From: Oxyruncus cristatus
Taxonomy: Eukaryota > Chordata > Aves > Passeriformes > Cotingidae
DNA length: 64,000 bases
Assembly (NCBI GenBank): GCA_013399855.1
Contig: VXAY01002462.1
Span: 1,047,259-1,111,258 of the forward strand
Direction: 5' to 3'
In this document: piece after piece, positions 38,283-50,590 of the stretch
Position numbering within the stretch: position 1 is the stretch's first letter
How the letters are laid out: every line of letters begins with the position of its first letter
Position numbers and translations under genes: made by a program
The notes under the pieces: generated by a model
The model's database searches: none
Seen by the model: the letters and a program-made list of their open reading frames with translations, nothing else
Told to the model about the DNA's origin: nothing

Positions 38283-38837
38283 TGTATTGGGTCTGGCTGG
38301 AGTTTGTTTCCCCACAGTGGCCCTCACAGTGCTGTGCTTTGCACTGGTAGCTAGAATAACACACCGGTGTTCTGGCTACTGCTGAGCAGGGCAGGCACAG
38401 CACCAGCACTGTAACATTCCTTCCTCAGTTGGGGACAAGATCCTGGGAGAGGACCCAAGTAGGCCAGCTCACCCAATGTGACCAAAGGGATATTCCATAC
38501 CGTATGACGCCAGCTCAGATATAAAAGCTGAGGCAAGGAGTAGAAGGCGGGCATTCATTGTCTCCGATGGCTGCCTGCTGAGGAACTGTCTGTCATGCGT
38601 GCTGAAGCCTTGCTTCTTGGAGGTGGCCGACCATCGCTGCTGATGGGAAGTAGAGAACAAAACCTGCTATCTCTCACTTTGCTATTGTGCGGGAAAGCTT
38701 CTGCTTTACTTTTTGCTGCCTTATCCCAACTCACGAGTTGTTTTTTCCACCTTACTCTCTCCCCTGTCTGGTTGGGAAGGGGAGTGATAGAGTGGCTGGG
38801 TGGGCACCTGGCGTCCCGCCAAGGTCAACCCACCACA
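38283..38837 (+). mobile_element. Solo endogenous-retrovirus LTR with 5-bp target-site duplication
   Basis: The block opens TGTATTGGGTCTGGCTGG and closes ggtcaacccaccaca. Both ends and many internal words (gtgctgtgctttgcactgg, accaaagggatattccatac, tgctgatgggaagtagagaa) match an LTR type that I recall as widespread in songbirds, usually filed under ERVL/ERVK. The pentamer CATAA flanks it exactly at 38278-38282 and 38838-38842. A TATA box (atataaaag) lies at 38519-38527. At the place where the LTR polyadenylation signal normally sits (about 38656) the hexamer reads aacaaa, so it appears degraded. No internal retroviral genes adjoin it, so it is a solo LTR left by recombination. It lies antisense to PTPRM. 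Confidence 0.9.
38519..38527 (+). promoter_or_regulatory. TATA box of the solo LTR
   Basis: The string atataaaag lies within the LTR at the position expected for the U3 promoter, about 35 bp before the presumed start of R. Whether it is active is unknown. Confidence 0.6.
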
Positions 38838-39216
38838 CATAACCAAGCATCTCTCCTTTGACCACTTTATGTGCTTCAATTTCAGTAACAATTGCCATCC
38901 TGCCTAGTTTAATTAATACACACCCAAAGGGTATTGCACCTGTTTTCTTACTGAATACCAGACAGACCAACCAACTACATTCCTGCTGTGTAGAAGATAC
39001 TTTATATTATTATTGAAAAAAAATATCCTATTAATCTAGCACAACCTACCCTGGTAAATCACCTTTTGTATGATTTACCTTTAATCTCATTTCCAAATTA
39101 TTTTATTAAAAAAAGGTTCTAAAGCCTTGAATAAAAGCAGGATTATCTGAGACAATAGTTGCCCGTGTAGTTTTTTTCTTGAAGACAGGGACCACACTTA
39201 ATATTTGCTAGTCAGA

Positions 39217-39481
39217 AAGAACCACTCTGATTTAATAGCTCCATTAAAAACCTTTGCTAGTTTTTGCTAGACCTGTCACTTCATGTGACACTCTTCTTGG
39301 AATTTGAGAAGGAGCATCATTTGCTTCCTCCAGCTTGGGGCATCAAGAGTTTTGANAAGAACCACTCTGATTTAATAGCTCCATTAAAAACCTTTGCTAG
39401 TTTTTGCTAGACCTGTCACTTCATGTGACACTCTTCTTGGAATTTGAGAAGGAGCATCATTTGCTTCCTCCAGCTTGGGGC
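39217..39481. repeat. 125-bp exact direct repeat around a single N
   Basis: Bases 39217-39341 and 39357-39481 are identical over 125 bp. Between them lie 15 bp, of which the last, 39356, is the only N in the window. The layout is typical of two overlapping contig or allele ends placed side by side across an unresolved base, so the second copy is probably an assembly artefact and not a genuine duplication. No gene is affected. Confidence 0.85.
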
Positions 39482-42400
39482 GGGCAATTTCCATTTCTGT
39501 ACCTTTATTCATGTCGGTCATTCTCCCTACAGGCATTTATCCCCATGTTTACCATGATGATAAGATATAAACATAGTCTTTGTTCAAGAAACACTTCAGC
39601 ATGAAGACCAGGAAGAAACAGCATAAGAAAGATAAATCATGAACAGAGAACAGGTATTATGTTGAATGGCTCAAATCTTTGAATGCTGACATCTTTGATG
39701 ATTCGCTTGGCAAGTTATGTAGTAACTGAACCTTATGGTAATAACCTGAACTCACAAAGGAAATTATTTGAAGAATATTAATTGTGTTGATTTTGTGGTT
39801 TCAATCATCCCTGTGTCTGAGTACTGCTAAGAAGTAAAGAAAATGTATTTCCACTGGTGTTCTGATGTAAAATATCACCTTGCTCTGTTCCAGAGAGGAA
39901 CAGAAAGTTTGACATGTCCCAGGACACGCAGAAAGATTTTGATAGTGACAGAAACTGTAACGCAGCCTCGGAATACAACTTAAAAATAATCCTACCTTCC
40001 TATTATAAATTCTATAATTTAGGACAAAGTTACACACTTCTAGTATCAAGGATTTCTGGTAAAAGCTTAGAGCACATTAAAGGAAAATGAAATAGGAGGT
40101 AAAAGACTTGGGTACGTTATTTATCATCAGATTATTATAAGCCACCAATATGGTGCAGCCTTAAATAAGGAAATCAATTCTGAAGTGTAACAGGACAGAC
40201 ATTTCCAGAGACAGAGAAGTATTAGTACCAGGGTTGTCAGGATATGAAGCACCAGCAATATCTTAACTGGACTCCTCCAGATGGAAAAAAAAAAAAAGAA
40301 CTCAAACTGGATCAGCTATGAAGTAGGGTTCTATGTTATCTAAAATAGAGACCTTATTTAAAGGTGGAGAATTTTCAAAAAGCATATACCGAAGAAATGA
40401 GTTCTACATAGGACACGTACAGTTATGTGGACACACATGAAGACCACATACAGGTAGGAAGAACTATGTGTCTGCCTTTAACAACTAATAGCTTGGGGAT
40501 AAAGAGAACCACACAGATTAGAGGACAATGCCGGCACAAAATAAAAAAATTGTCTATAAAGTGTATGTGCTGGAAGTAGTAAAATATGGACCAAATTGTC
40601 AATGTCTGGACCGACCTTCAAGACAGCGGAAGCTTCTCAGTAAGTATAAATTCATCAAAGCAATTTTATTACATTACTGAGAAAGTGATTGGTTTTGATG
40701 ATCCTTCTAGTTTGAGTAACCTACATTCTTAGAAATTTATGTGCTGTGATAATCAAACTAGCAAGAGCAAAATTTTCATACATGACATTGTGCACATGGG
40801 TTTTTATTGATTTATGCAACTTGGCAAAGTAAAATACCCATATTGAGACAGAAGGTGCAATCTTCTGTACACACATTTTTTGTGGCTGGATAAATAGTAT
40901 ATTTATCTGTTGGAATTTCAGTGAGGACTAGTATCTGGCTACTAAGCAACCATGCAAATCTGATGTATTTTAACTAAGTTTTTACACTATTACAAGTTAT
41001 TTTCTTGAAAGATCAGTAAGAAAAAAAACCACCCCAAATGGGCCAGACATTGCTATTCCATAATTAATAAAAAGGCAGTCAATGAGAGTACAAAGAAGGT
41101 AGAATACAGATAGCATGTTAAACCTTTAGCTTGTGACTTAGATTTCACTCATTGTCAACAATTTTTTTACAACTGAACTAAATTAAACTTAGAAACTAAA
41201 TGAAGAGGGTTAAATGGAGCTGCCCATCTTGATTAAGTGGAGTACCTTTGTGAAGCAAGGGCATCTTGCCCTACAGTTTTACTCTGTACTTGCCTTGTCT
41301 GATTTATTCCTAACGGAAGACCTGTACCAAGGAGTTAGTGAGTACAACCCTCTGTGACCCATTTCAGCAGAAGCATGGTCAATCTGTAGACAGACATGAA
41401 TGCTAAAAAAAGTAGCAAACATAAACAAGGTATGAGTCAAGCAATGCTGATCACATGTAAACCTTGAATTCAGTCCAGTTTCCTGCATAAGGAGGTACTT
41501 TATTGTGGTACATCAACGGACATGTTATGAAATCCTGCATCTCATAAGTGTCTTGTCAGAAAGAGCGGGAAAAGAGCTTCTATTCTTAGAATGATCACAG
41601 TAGAATATAATCTAGTATATTATTAATTTAGAAAGAAAAACCTACCCCCTTCATGAAGTACATAAGGCTTAGAACTGCAGGTTTACAATCATGGCTTTTA
41701 CTGAGAGTTACACACCCTCAGCTCTCTTGCACTGCTGCTGCTTTAGATAGCATGTGAAGGGAGTTTGGTGATTTAGTAATACAGTAAAATGGAAACCCAA
41801 AACTGCATACAGCTGTAAATGAACAGAGTGAAGTTCAATGATGTGCTTCCTAAAGCTGAAGCTTTGGTGTTTGGTTCAACTTACAGAGTGTGGTGCCTGT
41901 ACTGAAGAGCTAAAGTGAATTTGAGGTGTATACAAAGATGTGATTTAGGCCTTCATGACTAAGCTGGCTACTTTTTCCCAGGAATCAAGGAGAATATTCC
42001 CTTCTTGCTCCTCAGGAGTACAATAAAAAGATATCAGAACGTAACTGTCTTTTCATTGCTTTTGCAGTGGACAAAGAGAATCATAGTTGAGTCTGATTGT
42101 AAAGGCTTTAATTCTCAGATATCTCATTTAGAACAGCTGGATCAATACATTCCGGATGTATTTTTCCGCTTTCACAGTGGAAACCAGACATAAAGTTGAC
42201 TTAACTGGGTAGTTAAGTCCACTTAATGGGTGGTTGGAATCTCTAAAGTATCGCAAAGCAGTTGGAGCATAGTAGTGAATCTGCCCTTTGCAGTTTTATT
42301 TTGTCTTTAACAGCAACATTTTAACAAGGTTTTTCTATGTTTAAATGATATTTGTTTCTAACCTCAAGTCTCTCTTAAAGTATTTTGGGATACATTTATG

Positions 42401-44949
42401 ATGTTGAATTGGATTTTGAGATCTTAAAAAAATAAAAAACCTCAAATGAAATGAAATTTCTCCAATGAAATTTCCACCCCCCCAAAATTACAAAATTGAT
42501 ATTTTATGTAGTAACTATGTAAACAAAGTATCTTATTTTTCAATTCATTATTTTCATTTTTTTCCACCTCTTTACACCATCTGCAGTAGCAAGCAGCTTT
42601 TTTTCCAGATTCTGCAATTTATCATTGAACAAATGATCAAGTGCTGGATTATGAAGTCTAGGGGTTCAGATATAGAATTTCAGATATAGGTTTCTCATAT
42701 GTATAATTAAAGAGATGGTCAAAAATAACCCTTGAAAGAGGATTTATTTAAAAAAATGCTTGAATTATGTATTTTGTTTTAAATACTGCAATTTTTAAAG
42801 GTCAGTGAATGTTGCTCTTTAATACATTTGTAGCAACTGGGGGCAAACTGCAGAGGCAGGTCAAGATGCAGGAAATTTGCAGCACAGTCTGGACAGTGGA
42901 CCCTGAAAACATCTTGTGAGATGTCTGCTTCCATAATGTATTCCTATGCAAGGGTCATTTGCAAATTAAAAGCATGAAATGCTGATGCTACTCAAAATGC
43001 TCTGTATTAGCAGAATCACAAGACAGCATGTGGCCTGATTAATCTTATGAACTTGGCATTAACATATTACTACATCACAATGTAGATTACACATTTATGA
43101 GCATATCAACATCCAATGCAGAGTAAAATATACCCCAGAGCACCTTTTGAGTGTAATTTTCTTCTATAAATAAAAACAAAGGTTTCAGAGCAATGGCTGG
43201 TAGCACCTTCAAGCCCAACAAGAAATAATTTGGTCATATTACTTTCAGTTGCCACAAATGGATGCTTAAAATTCTATCTCCAGTTTCAGACTAAGTGTAT
43301 GATTACAAAGATTAAAAAAGAGAATCTATATTCAACAAATTATTTTCTATACAATCCTCTCTCAAGACATATGGAATTCAACATTTACAGGTACACATGT
43401 GTTGCTAATTTTAACATGCCGTTAGTCAGACGGCAAGAGTTTATTTCTGTGTTGATGATGTGTAGTCAATCACTGAAAGAAAGCATGCCAATAAATACAT
43501 GTACTACTCAAATGGTTGTTACACTGTAAAAGAAACAAGCAAGAAAGACATTCTGCCTGCCATGGTTGAATCCTGGGATTTCTAATATTGGCCACAGGGT
43601 TGGTACTGCCTAATATTACTTTCTAACTTTAGGGTGGATCATACTGAAATATTTCATACTGAAATGACAGTATGAAATCAAAGGCTGAGAAGGAATAAAA
43701 TGTATATGTCTGGGACCTTAGACCATGCCTGATGTAATCTTGATACAATATTTTCAATACACCTCAACACAAAAATTCAATAAATCTTTCTTGCTCTAAA
43801 ATGATTTTCACTAATTTTTTCACTGTTTTCTGATTCATAGAGCCTCTGTGCACAACATAACTGCTTTGGGAGTGGGTCACTGCAAAGCTGACATTCAGCC
43901 TGCCTTTAAGCATAGACCCACTTGATCAGTTTCCAGGCTCACATCTACAAAAGGCCCTAAGCTCTGACCAACAATAACTGATAGGTCTGAGAATGAATAC
44001 GACAAACACACCACTTGCTTTGCATGCACATACTAGCTATGATGAAATGGAATTACTGCACTGGGAACAACCATGCTCACTGTTTCTAGAAGCATTCAGG
44101 CAGCCCAGCTAGCTGTGAGATAAATTTGCCAGTGACAGAGGGTCTGACACAATGTGAAGCACGTAAGTTTTGTCTTGTCCTTACTCTAGTTTAGCACTAG
44201 GTGACCATATAGTGTATACGACCTCTTCCATCTAGAATTGGTAACAATTACAGATAAAATAGGAGACTTGGTAACAGTCTTCAAGTCCTGGCTCCTTGTG
44301 CATACCTTGAAACTATACTGAATTGCACCAGTCTAACTTTGTTCACCCTTAGTGACCTGGTTTCATGGACAGGAAGCATGAAAAGATCTGTGTCTGGGGC
44401 TTACACATTGCCAGTTATTCTGGAGGAGACCTCAGATTCAGGATACAGCCAGCCCAGAATTGTGAGGATGCAAAGAAGTTCCTTCCAGCACACTTTCACA
44501 AGAGCTTCCTTGAACACATATAGAGGGCTTGCTGAATAATTGAAACACAACTGTTAAGACTTTTCACATTTCATTTAGTGAAAGAGTTTCGTGTAACTCA
44601 GCTGTCAACTGATGATACAGCTCACCATCCGACAAACAGAACAGAAAAAGTAAAGATTAAAAGTATGATTGTGAGGGATAACCTTCAATTTTTTTTTTTG
44701 AAAGGTTATTCTGAATGACAAAAAAGTTGCTGAGGTTATTTCCTACTTTATTTATTTCTAAATATCAGGTTGTTCTGCTTACAAAATACATATCACAGCT
44801 GTTCCTACCTTTTGTCATCATGATTTACTGTACCAGATTCTAAACACCTGTGATTGCTCTAACAAAGGCATTTCTGAATATACAGAACATTTTGCTAGAA
44901 CGAATTCAATGACTTCCATATGATGATGTGACAGAGGGATAAGTGTCAT
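39482..44949. other. Intronic stretch without recognised gene
   Basis: AT-rich sequence. Apart from a short hairpin at 43651-43678, listed separately, no RNA gene, exon or transposon was recognised. Short open frames are not supported by any domain. Confidence 0.6.
43641..43678. repeat. 11-bp hairpin overlapping a direct repeat
   Basis: The arms atttcatactg (43651-43661) and cagtatgaaat (43668-43678) pair perfectly around a 6-nt loop. In addition, atactgaaat occurs twice directly, at 43641-43650 and 43656-43665. It may be a product of local replication slippage. Confidence 0.8.
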
Positions 44950-44998
44950 TAAACCAGATGTCCTCACAAGGTCCCTTCCAACTTAAATTATTCTGTAA
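44950..44998 (+). mobile_element. CR1 LINE terminal fragment
   Basis: The run agatgtcctcacaaggtccc followed by ttccaacttaaattattctg matches the last bases of CR1, including the degenerate octamer tail. Any upstream part is too decayed to trace. Confidence 0.65.
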
Positions 44999-47900
44999 GC
45001 ATATATCTGCTGACCTACTGATACTTCTGATGTTCACAACAGCCCCAACTCATCAAAGAGAAGGCTACAACTAAACAAAGAATTATAGCAAGGCTTATCA
45101 TGAATTTCACTGCTCCTCTCTAGTGATCTGAATATATGTCAGGAATTTGTACATGGATTGTACCTCAGACACAGGGGAGAAAAAAACTCAGAAAAAAAAT
45201 TCCACTTGCTTTTCTGTTAACTACATACAACCTACTATGAAATTCTTTCTTGTTCTGACTGTGCTCAAGCCAAAGACTGTTAATGTACTTAAACAAGCAG
45301 GAACTCTAGTAAGGAAATTTTTTTCCTTCAAAACTGGGATCATTGTTGGATCTATCAGGGTTGACAATGCACTCAAATACATGCAATACAGAACACAGAT
45401 TGTGCAGAAAAAATAAACTGCACCTATGTCAGCATGACTAGCCTGGAATGCCTTGTTTCTCAAATATTACGAACTACATAAAACAACTTGATTATAGTTG
45501 CATTCTGAACTGCATCACTGTAAGCAATGTCACCACATTGGTAGAGTGCAAGAAGAGCCCTATTTGCACAAAATAAACATTTTAAATAAAGTACCCAAAG
45601 GTTCTGCCATCCATGGAGTGGAGATACACACTGGCTGTCATCAGACCGAAGAGGCTGCAGCAGTCCTTCGTCTTGCCTATGCCATTTGCAGACTGAGTAT
45701 GCAAGAAACAATTCCTCTGCTGCAATCACAGCAAATAAACAAAGCCTTTTTAAAAGCCTTTTTTAAAGTAGCCATAACCATGTCTGTGAAAACACTCTCA
45801 AGGTGTTCCCGTTCATAAAGCAGTTTGCGTGTATTTTTCCATCATATTATGTCTTTGCAGTTGGTAATAGAACAGACGGAAAGCATCCGACTCTTTGTTA
45901 CCTGCTAATAGTGGCATTACATAAGCTTATAAAACATCATAAATTGATTTATTTTGGAGTTTTCTTCTTTTTGCTACACGTCTGCTGACATTCAACCCCA
46001 CAATAAAATACTGCATTAAAAATTCAGTTTCCACTTGGCTGACATAAAATAAATGAACTTATTTGATACGAAAACATCATTTTTGCAACTGGTCTTCAAA
46101 CAATTAACTGTTTTTCAAGCAACAGAAAAAAAAATGTCTGTGAAAACACACTGCAGCCTTAACATATCATCAAACGTTAGGAATGTCTGCAAAGTAAAGT
46201 GAGGTGTTTAGCAAACAGAAAGAACGAAGACTGAGGACTAAGTCTTGCTGAAAGACAAGATAAAGTCAGCTGACTTTAGAAATAGCCTTTTAACTGCCAA
46301 CTGCATAATGAGAGCAAGTATCAAATGAACATGAATTCACTGACAGTTATTGAGAGGAAAACAGTTGTGTCAAAACAATCCGGTACTACAGAATTGACAT
46401 GGTAGGCTGCTTTTCTTAATAACTTGTGCTAGTTGGATTCAGCTTTTCTGCAATTTAACACATCTCTTCAGAAAGATGGTCTGTTTCTTTGATAAAAGTA
46501 ACCTACTGAAGAGCTGGCTGAATGAGAGGTTGGTTTGCAGTTATGATTTATTTATCTTAGATCTGTTTGGCATAATTGCATATGGGAGAGTAATCATTAG
46601 ACGCCTGAAACAGTGCTGCATCTATTTGAATGGAGCAAAATGAGGTACAGTATTGACAGTAAAGAATTCTCTTTCCTTGGAGTCAATGGTTTTATATTTG
46701 GATGAAGATTAAGCACTGAATATACGAACTGCACCATGTCCAAGCCACACACACATGAAAAAAGGACAGCCGATGGCCGAGGGACACTTTTGGCTCAAAT
46801 ACTTTTTTTATGTGAAAAGCAGACTGAGACAAAGAAACTTTCTTTCTAATGTTCTTTGTGAAATATCATTCTTTTTAAAATCTTCAATGGAATTTGTCCC
46901 AGAAATGCACCCTTCTATACTGCTACATCAACTTCACCTCTGGAAGCTTATTCATCTATCACAATTTTAACCATATGATAATGTGGAGCTAAGTAATGAT
47001 AAGAAAAATGCATTTTCTGAAAATTAACATTATCTTCAACTCCAGGACTACTGAAAGGACTAAAGTAGAGTGCTCTTTGCTTTTATTACAGCTGTGGTGT
47101 TATTTACTCGGGAACTACTCATCCTTCTTGCTCCTTGTTAAGTCATTTAATGCCTGAAAATGCCAGAAGAATGTGATTTTTTTTTTGCCATTATTTTTCC
47201 ATGCCAGCATGAAAATGCCATTTTCTTTAACAATCTACATGTTGGACAGAAAGAAAAAGATTTAGAGGCCTGGTTCAGTATAGAGTATCAGTATTCACAT
47301 GCACATTTCTGGCAGAATTTGCTGCAAAATTATGGGTTGGTTTAATGCTATGGAATAGAAAAATGGCAGCTGCTGCTGCTACAATAAAGGGTAGCAAAAA
47401 TTCCAGCTGTGGATATGCAATCCCTCTTTCAGTGTAATACAAAAAGTGATATTTCATACGACTAGATGCAATGTGCAACTTTGGCTTGTTTCTCTCTAAT
47501 CTCATGTTTTCAGCTACTTAACTTTCTTCAGGATTGAAAAAAACAGATGCTCAATGCACCACTCCCACAAACAAAAGTATCTATGGAATAATTAATGAAA
47601 GCCGTGTAATTTCTTTTTTCTATTTGTGAATCAACCCATAATTTCAATCTCTTCTGATTTCTGTATAAACATTTATTTTTAGCTTCAGAGATGAAAAGCT
47701 GACAGGCTGGGTAAAGAGACATTCAAAAGAAATAAGGCATAGGAAAATTTTAATAGCTATTAGATATAAGCATAAAAATGCCATCTGTATATAAACTCCA
47801 AGCAGCATATAGGAAGAAAAAAATGCAGCTGACATGTTTAAATGTCTATATTTCACTGGTAAATTAGGCTACTGTAGGAAATTTTCCAGTGTTTGTAATA

Positions 47901-50516
47901 GAAGATATGGTACTGTCTTGCAGTGGAGCTGACTAGATAGATGGTGAAGGAAACATAACACTGTCCTGTTCCCCTAGATTTGCAACAGCAGAATTTAATA
48001 ACAGAATGTCTTTTTGTATTCTGCTACAGACTAAACCACTGAGAGCTGCAACTTCAAATTTGGGCCATCCTGAAGCTTCTGTAGAACTCTGCCACCTCTT
48101 TTTTCAAAATGTCATACGGAGTAGGTTACAATAGCACAGCAAGCCGCAACAAGTTCCTGCTGTACCTATCTGTACTTCAGCAATACTCAAAGGGTGAGTG
48201 CACAGCACAATGTTGTGACAAGGTGTGTGGGTACCGGGTCAAAGAGGAGAAGGATCGCAGTTACTTCTCCTCCCACAGAATACCTTTGCTATTTTACCAC
48301 CAAGAATTACAGTCTAAGTGGTACCAACTAATTATTTCTCTGGTTGAATGGTTACATGTGCATGTTATGCTCTAAGAAATTTTTCTGCATCTGAGGCACT
48401 GTCAGCTAAAGATTTTCAATGCTTTTCCTTTTACTGAAAATGCTACTGCAGTCTCACAGGTATTTTCTTTCTCTGGTTGCCTCCTGGAACACTTCTATTC
48501 CTTACCTGGTTTTTTTTGGGTCACTTTTGTTCCCTGACAAAGCATACAGCTGTGTCACAGCTTATGGCTAAACTGAGGAAACCAGAAGCGCTCACTAGTT
48601 CTGGAGCATGCCCTGACTTCATCCTGGCTCTCAGGTGAAACTGAGAATGATCATACCAAAATCCAGACTGTTTGGTTTCCTGGCAGATCCAAGTTAACCA
48701 ACATACTCAAGACACTAGTACGTATAGTGGTGTCCACCTGTCTTGCAATGTAGTTCCTGACGGAAGGACTTAGTGGCTGAGGATGCACTGGCCTTTCAGG
48801 AAAGTCATCAGTGGGATGACGTGGCCCATTGGCTGTTACCAGTTCACAGTCATTTGTCTCACATCTTACTATCTGATGCCTATGGGCTGCTTCAGTTGTC
48901 TCCTAGATTAAAAATGTGAAGCCTTATGTCTTGAGACTTTTAAAAGTTAAATACCCTGAGGCACCGTAGCACGGGTTTTCAAATTTTCTTCTCAAACAGT
49001 TTTGTTGAGTTACAAGAGGGCAATATAAAGAGCTGAATGGCTTGCTTTTTAAAGATCATCCATGCACACACTGCCTAATCTTTTAGAAAAGGAGTGTGAA
49101 CAAAATGGAATTGGAAAGCTTATTCGAAGATGAGATCATAGAAGGCGATGTGCTCTTCTGCAGTGAAGTTTTATATCTTGTTGCATCATCTTAAACCCAC
49201 AAAAAGCCCATTTCAGGATAAGAGAGTAAACATTACCCATATTGCACTACTTCTCCAACGGCCTGCAATAATGACGTTACTACAGAAAGACACAGGACTA
49301 CATTAGTCCCCTTAATTTTGAAAACTGGTGTACATGGATTATCATCATAATCTTGGCAACTAGATGTTAATAAGACTTCATCCAAAGAAGTCAAAGTCTT
49401 GTCTTGAAAACTTGATAAAAAGTCACAGCTCAAAATCAACCAATGGAAAAGACTCAAAGGAGGCACTTATTTACTAGTTATTGGGGCAAAAAGCTGAGAA
49501 GGTTTACTGTGCAGAGCACATGTACATGCACAATTACAGAGCTCCAAATTACAGCCTGCATAGAGAACCAGAGGTATGAAATACCTGAAGTTAGTACTCT
49601 GGCACATCATTTCCTTCACTTCAGATACATCCTCAAATGATACAAAAATAGACTAGTATTACTTTCTGATGTGACTAAGGATCTTCAGTTTTGATCTACA
49701 TACAACTACATTAATAATAGATTAAGGCTTGCTATCAAAGCATGATCACATGCTCCAGAAGGAAGAAACTACAAAGTATAGCTGTCAAATCACTCTCAGT
49801 AGCTATAGCAAGGGCAAACTAACTGTATCTGAACTTCTAGGACATTTGCTGGTCTATTCAACCTCTCTTTAACATTTCATTCCTGAGGAATGACTTGCAT
49901 GCACATGACACAAACATTCTTCTTCTCCTTCTTACTGACACTGGACAGATAAGGATAGAAAAAATTTTTTTCTGTAAAGATGGCAGTATCATCATAGTAC
50001 TTAATGCAATAAAACAAGAGTCTGTAGAGAGAAGGAGGAACCATGCCATAAGTATTTTGTTAGTTGATACCAAAGAAATAGCATGTGACATAAGTTTACT
50101 TATCTCAATTGACATTCTCAAGGATTACTCAATATTGAGAGGATGATGTCACTTCAAAATGCCAAAACTCTGAGTAACCATTTAACTGCTTCTTATTTCC
50201 TTGTAACTATGCCACTCTCTTAAATAAGCAAACTAATCTGTTTGGCCTGTACATGTTTTAAAAATAGCTGTTTTGATTTACTTTCTGATAAGCATCCAAC
50301 AGCAAAACAAGCAACAAAAAGGACAGCCCTTCACTGTCTGTCCTCAGAAAGGCAAAGCCATTCTGCCAGAGTCCACTGCAAAATCTGCAAAGACCTCTTG
50401 GCTCAACACCTAACAGAAACCAAGCACACAGAACTTAATAAAATGACAACAAATAGCTAATGTTCATGGAGATCCCTTTTGTCACAAACAGACAAGATCT
50501 TCACAAATATTTATGG
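44999..50516. other. Intronic stretch without recognised gene or repeat
   Basis: No exon, RNA gene or transposon was recognised. Open frames of 80-106 codons around 45.1-45.8 kb overlap on both strands and show no domain. Confidence 0.6.
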
Positions 50517-50590
50517 AGAACCACAGAATCGTTGAAGTTGGAAAAGACCTCTTGGGTCATCAAGTCCAACAGTACCTTGACTACAGGTAC
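50517..50590 (-). mobile_element. CR1 LINE 3' tail fragment, minus strand
   Basis: The plus strand reads gaaccacagaatcgttgaag, then ttggaaaagacctcttgggt and catcaagtccaac. This is the reverse complement of the CR1 3' terminus, and only the last 70 bp or so are recognisable. It is in sense orientation to PTPRM. Confidence 0.9.

Noticed and set aside
48109..48375. Possible extra exon near a GTGAGT donor-like site
   Set aside because: There is no matching acceptor with continuity to any known protein, and the codons show no domain.
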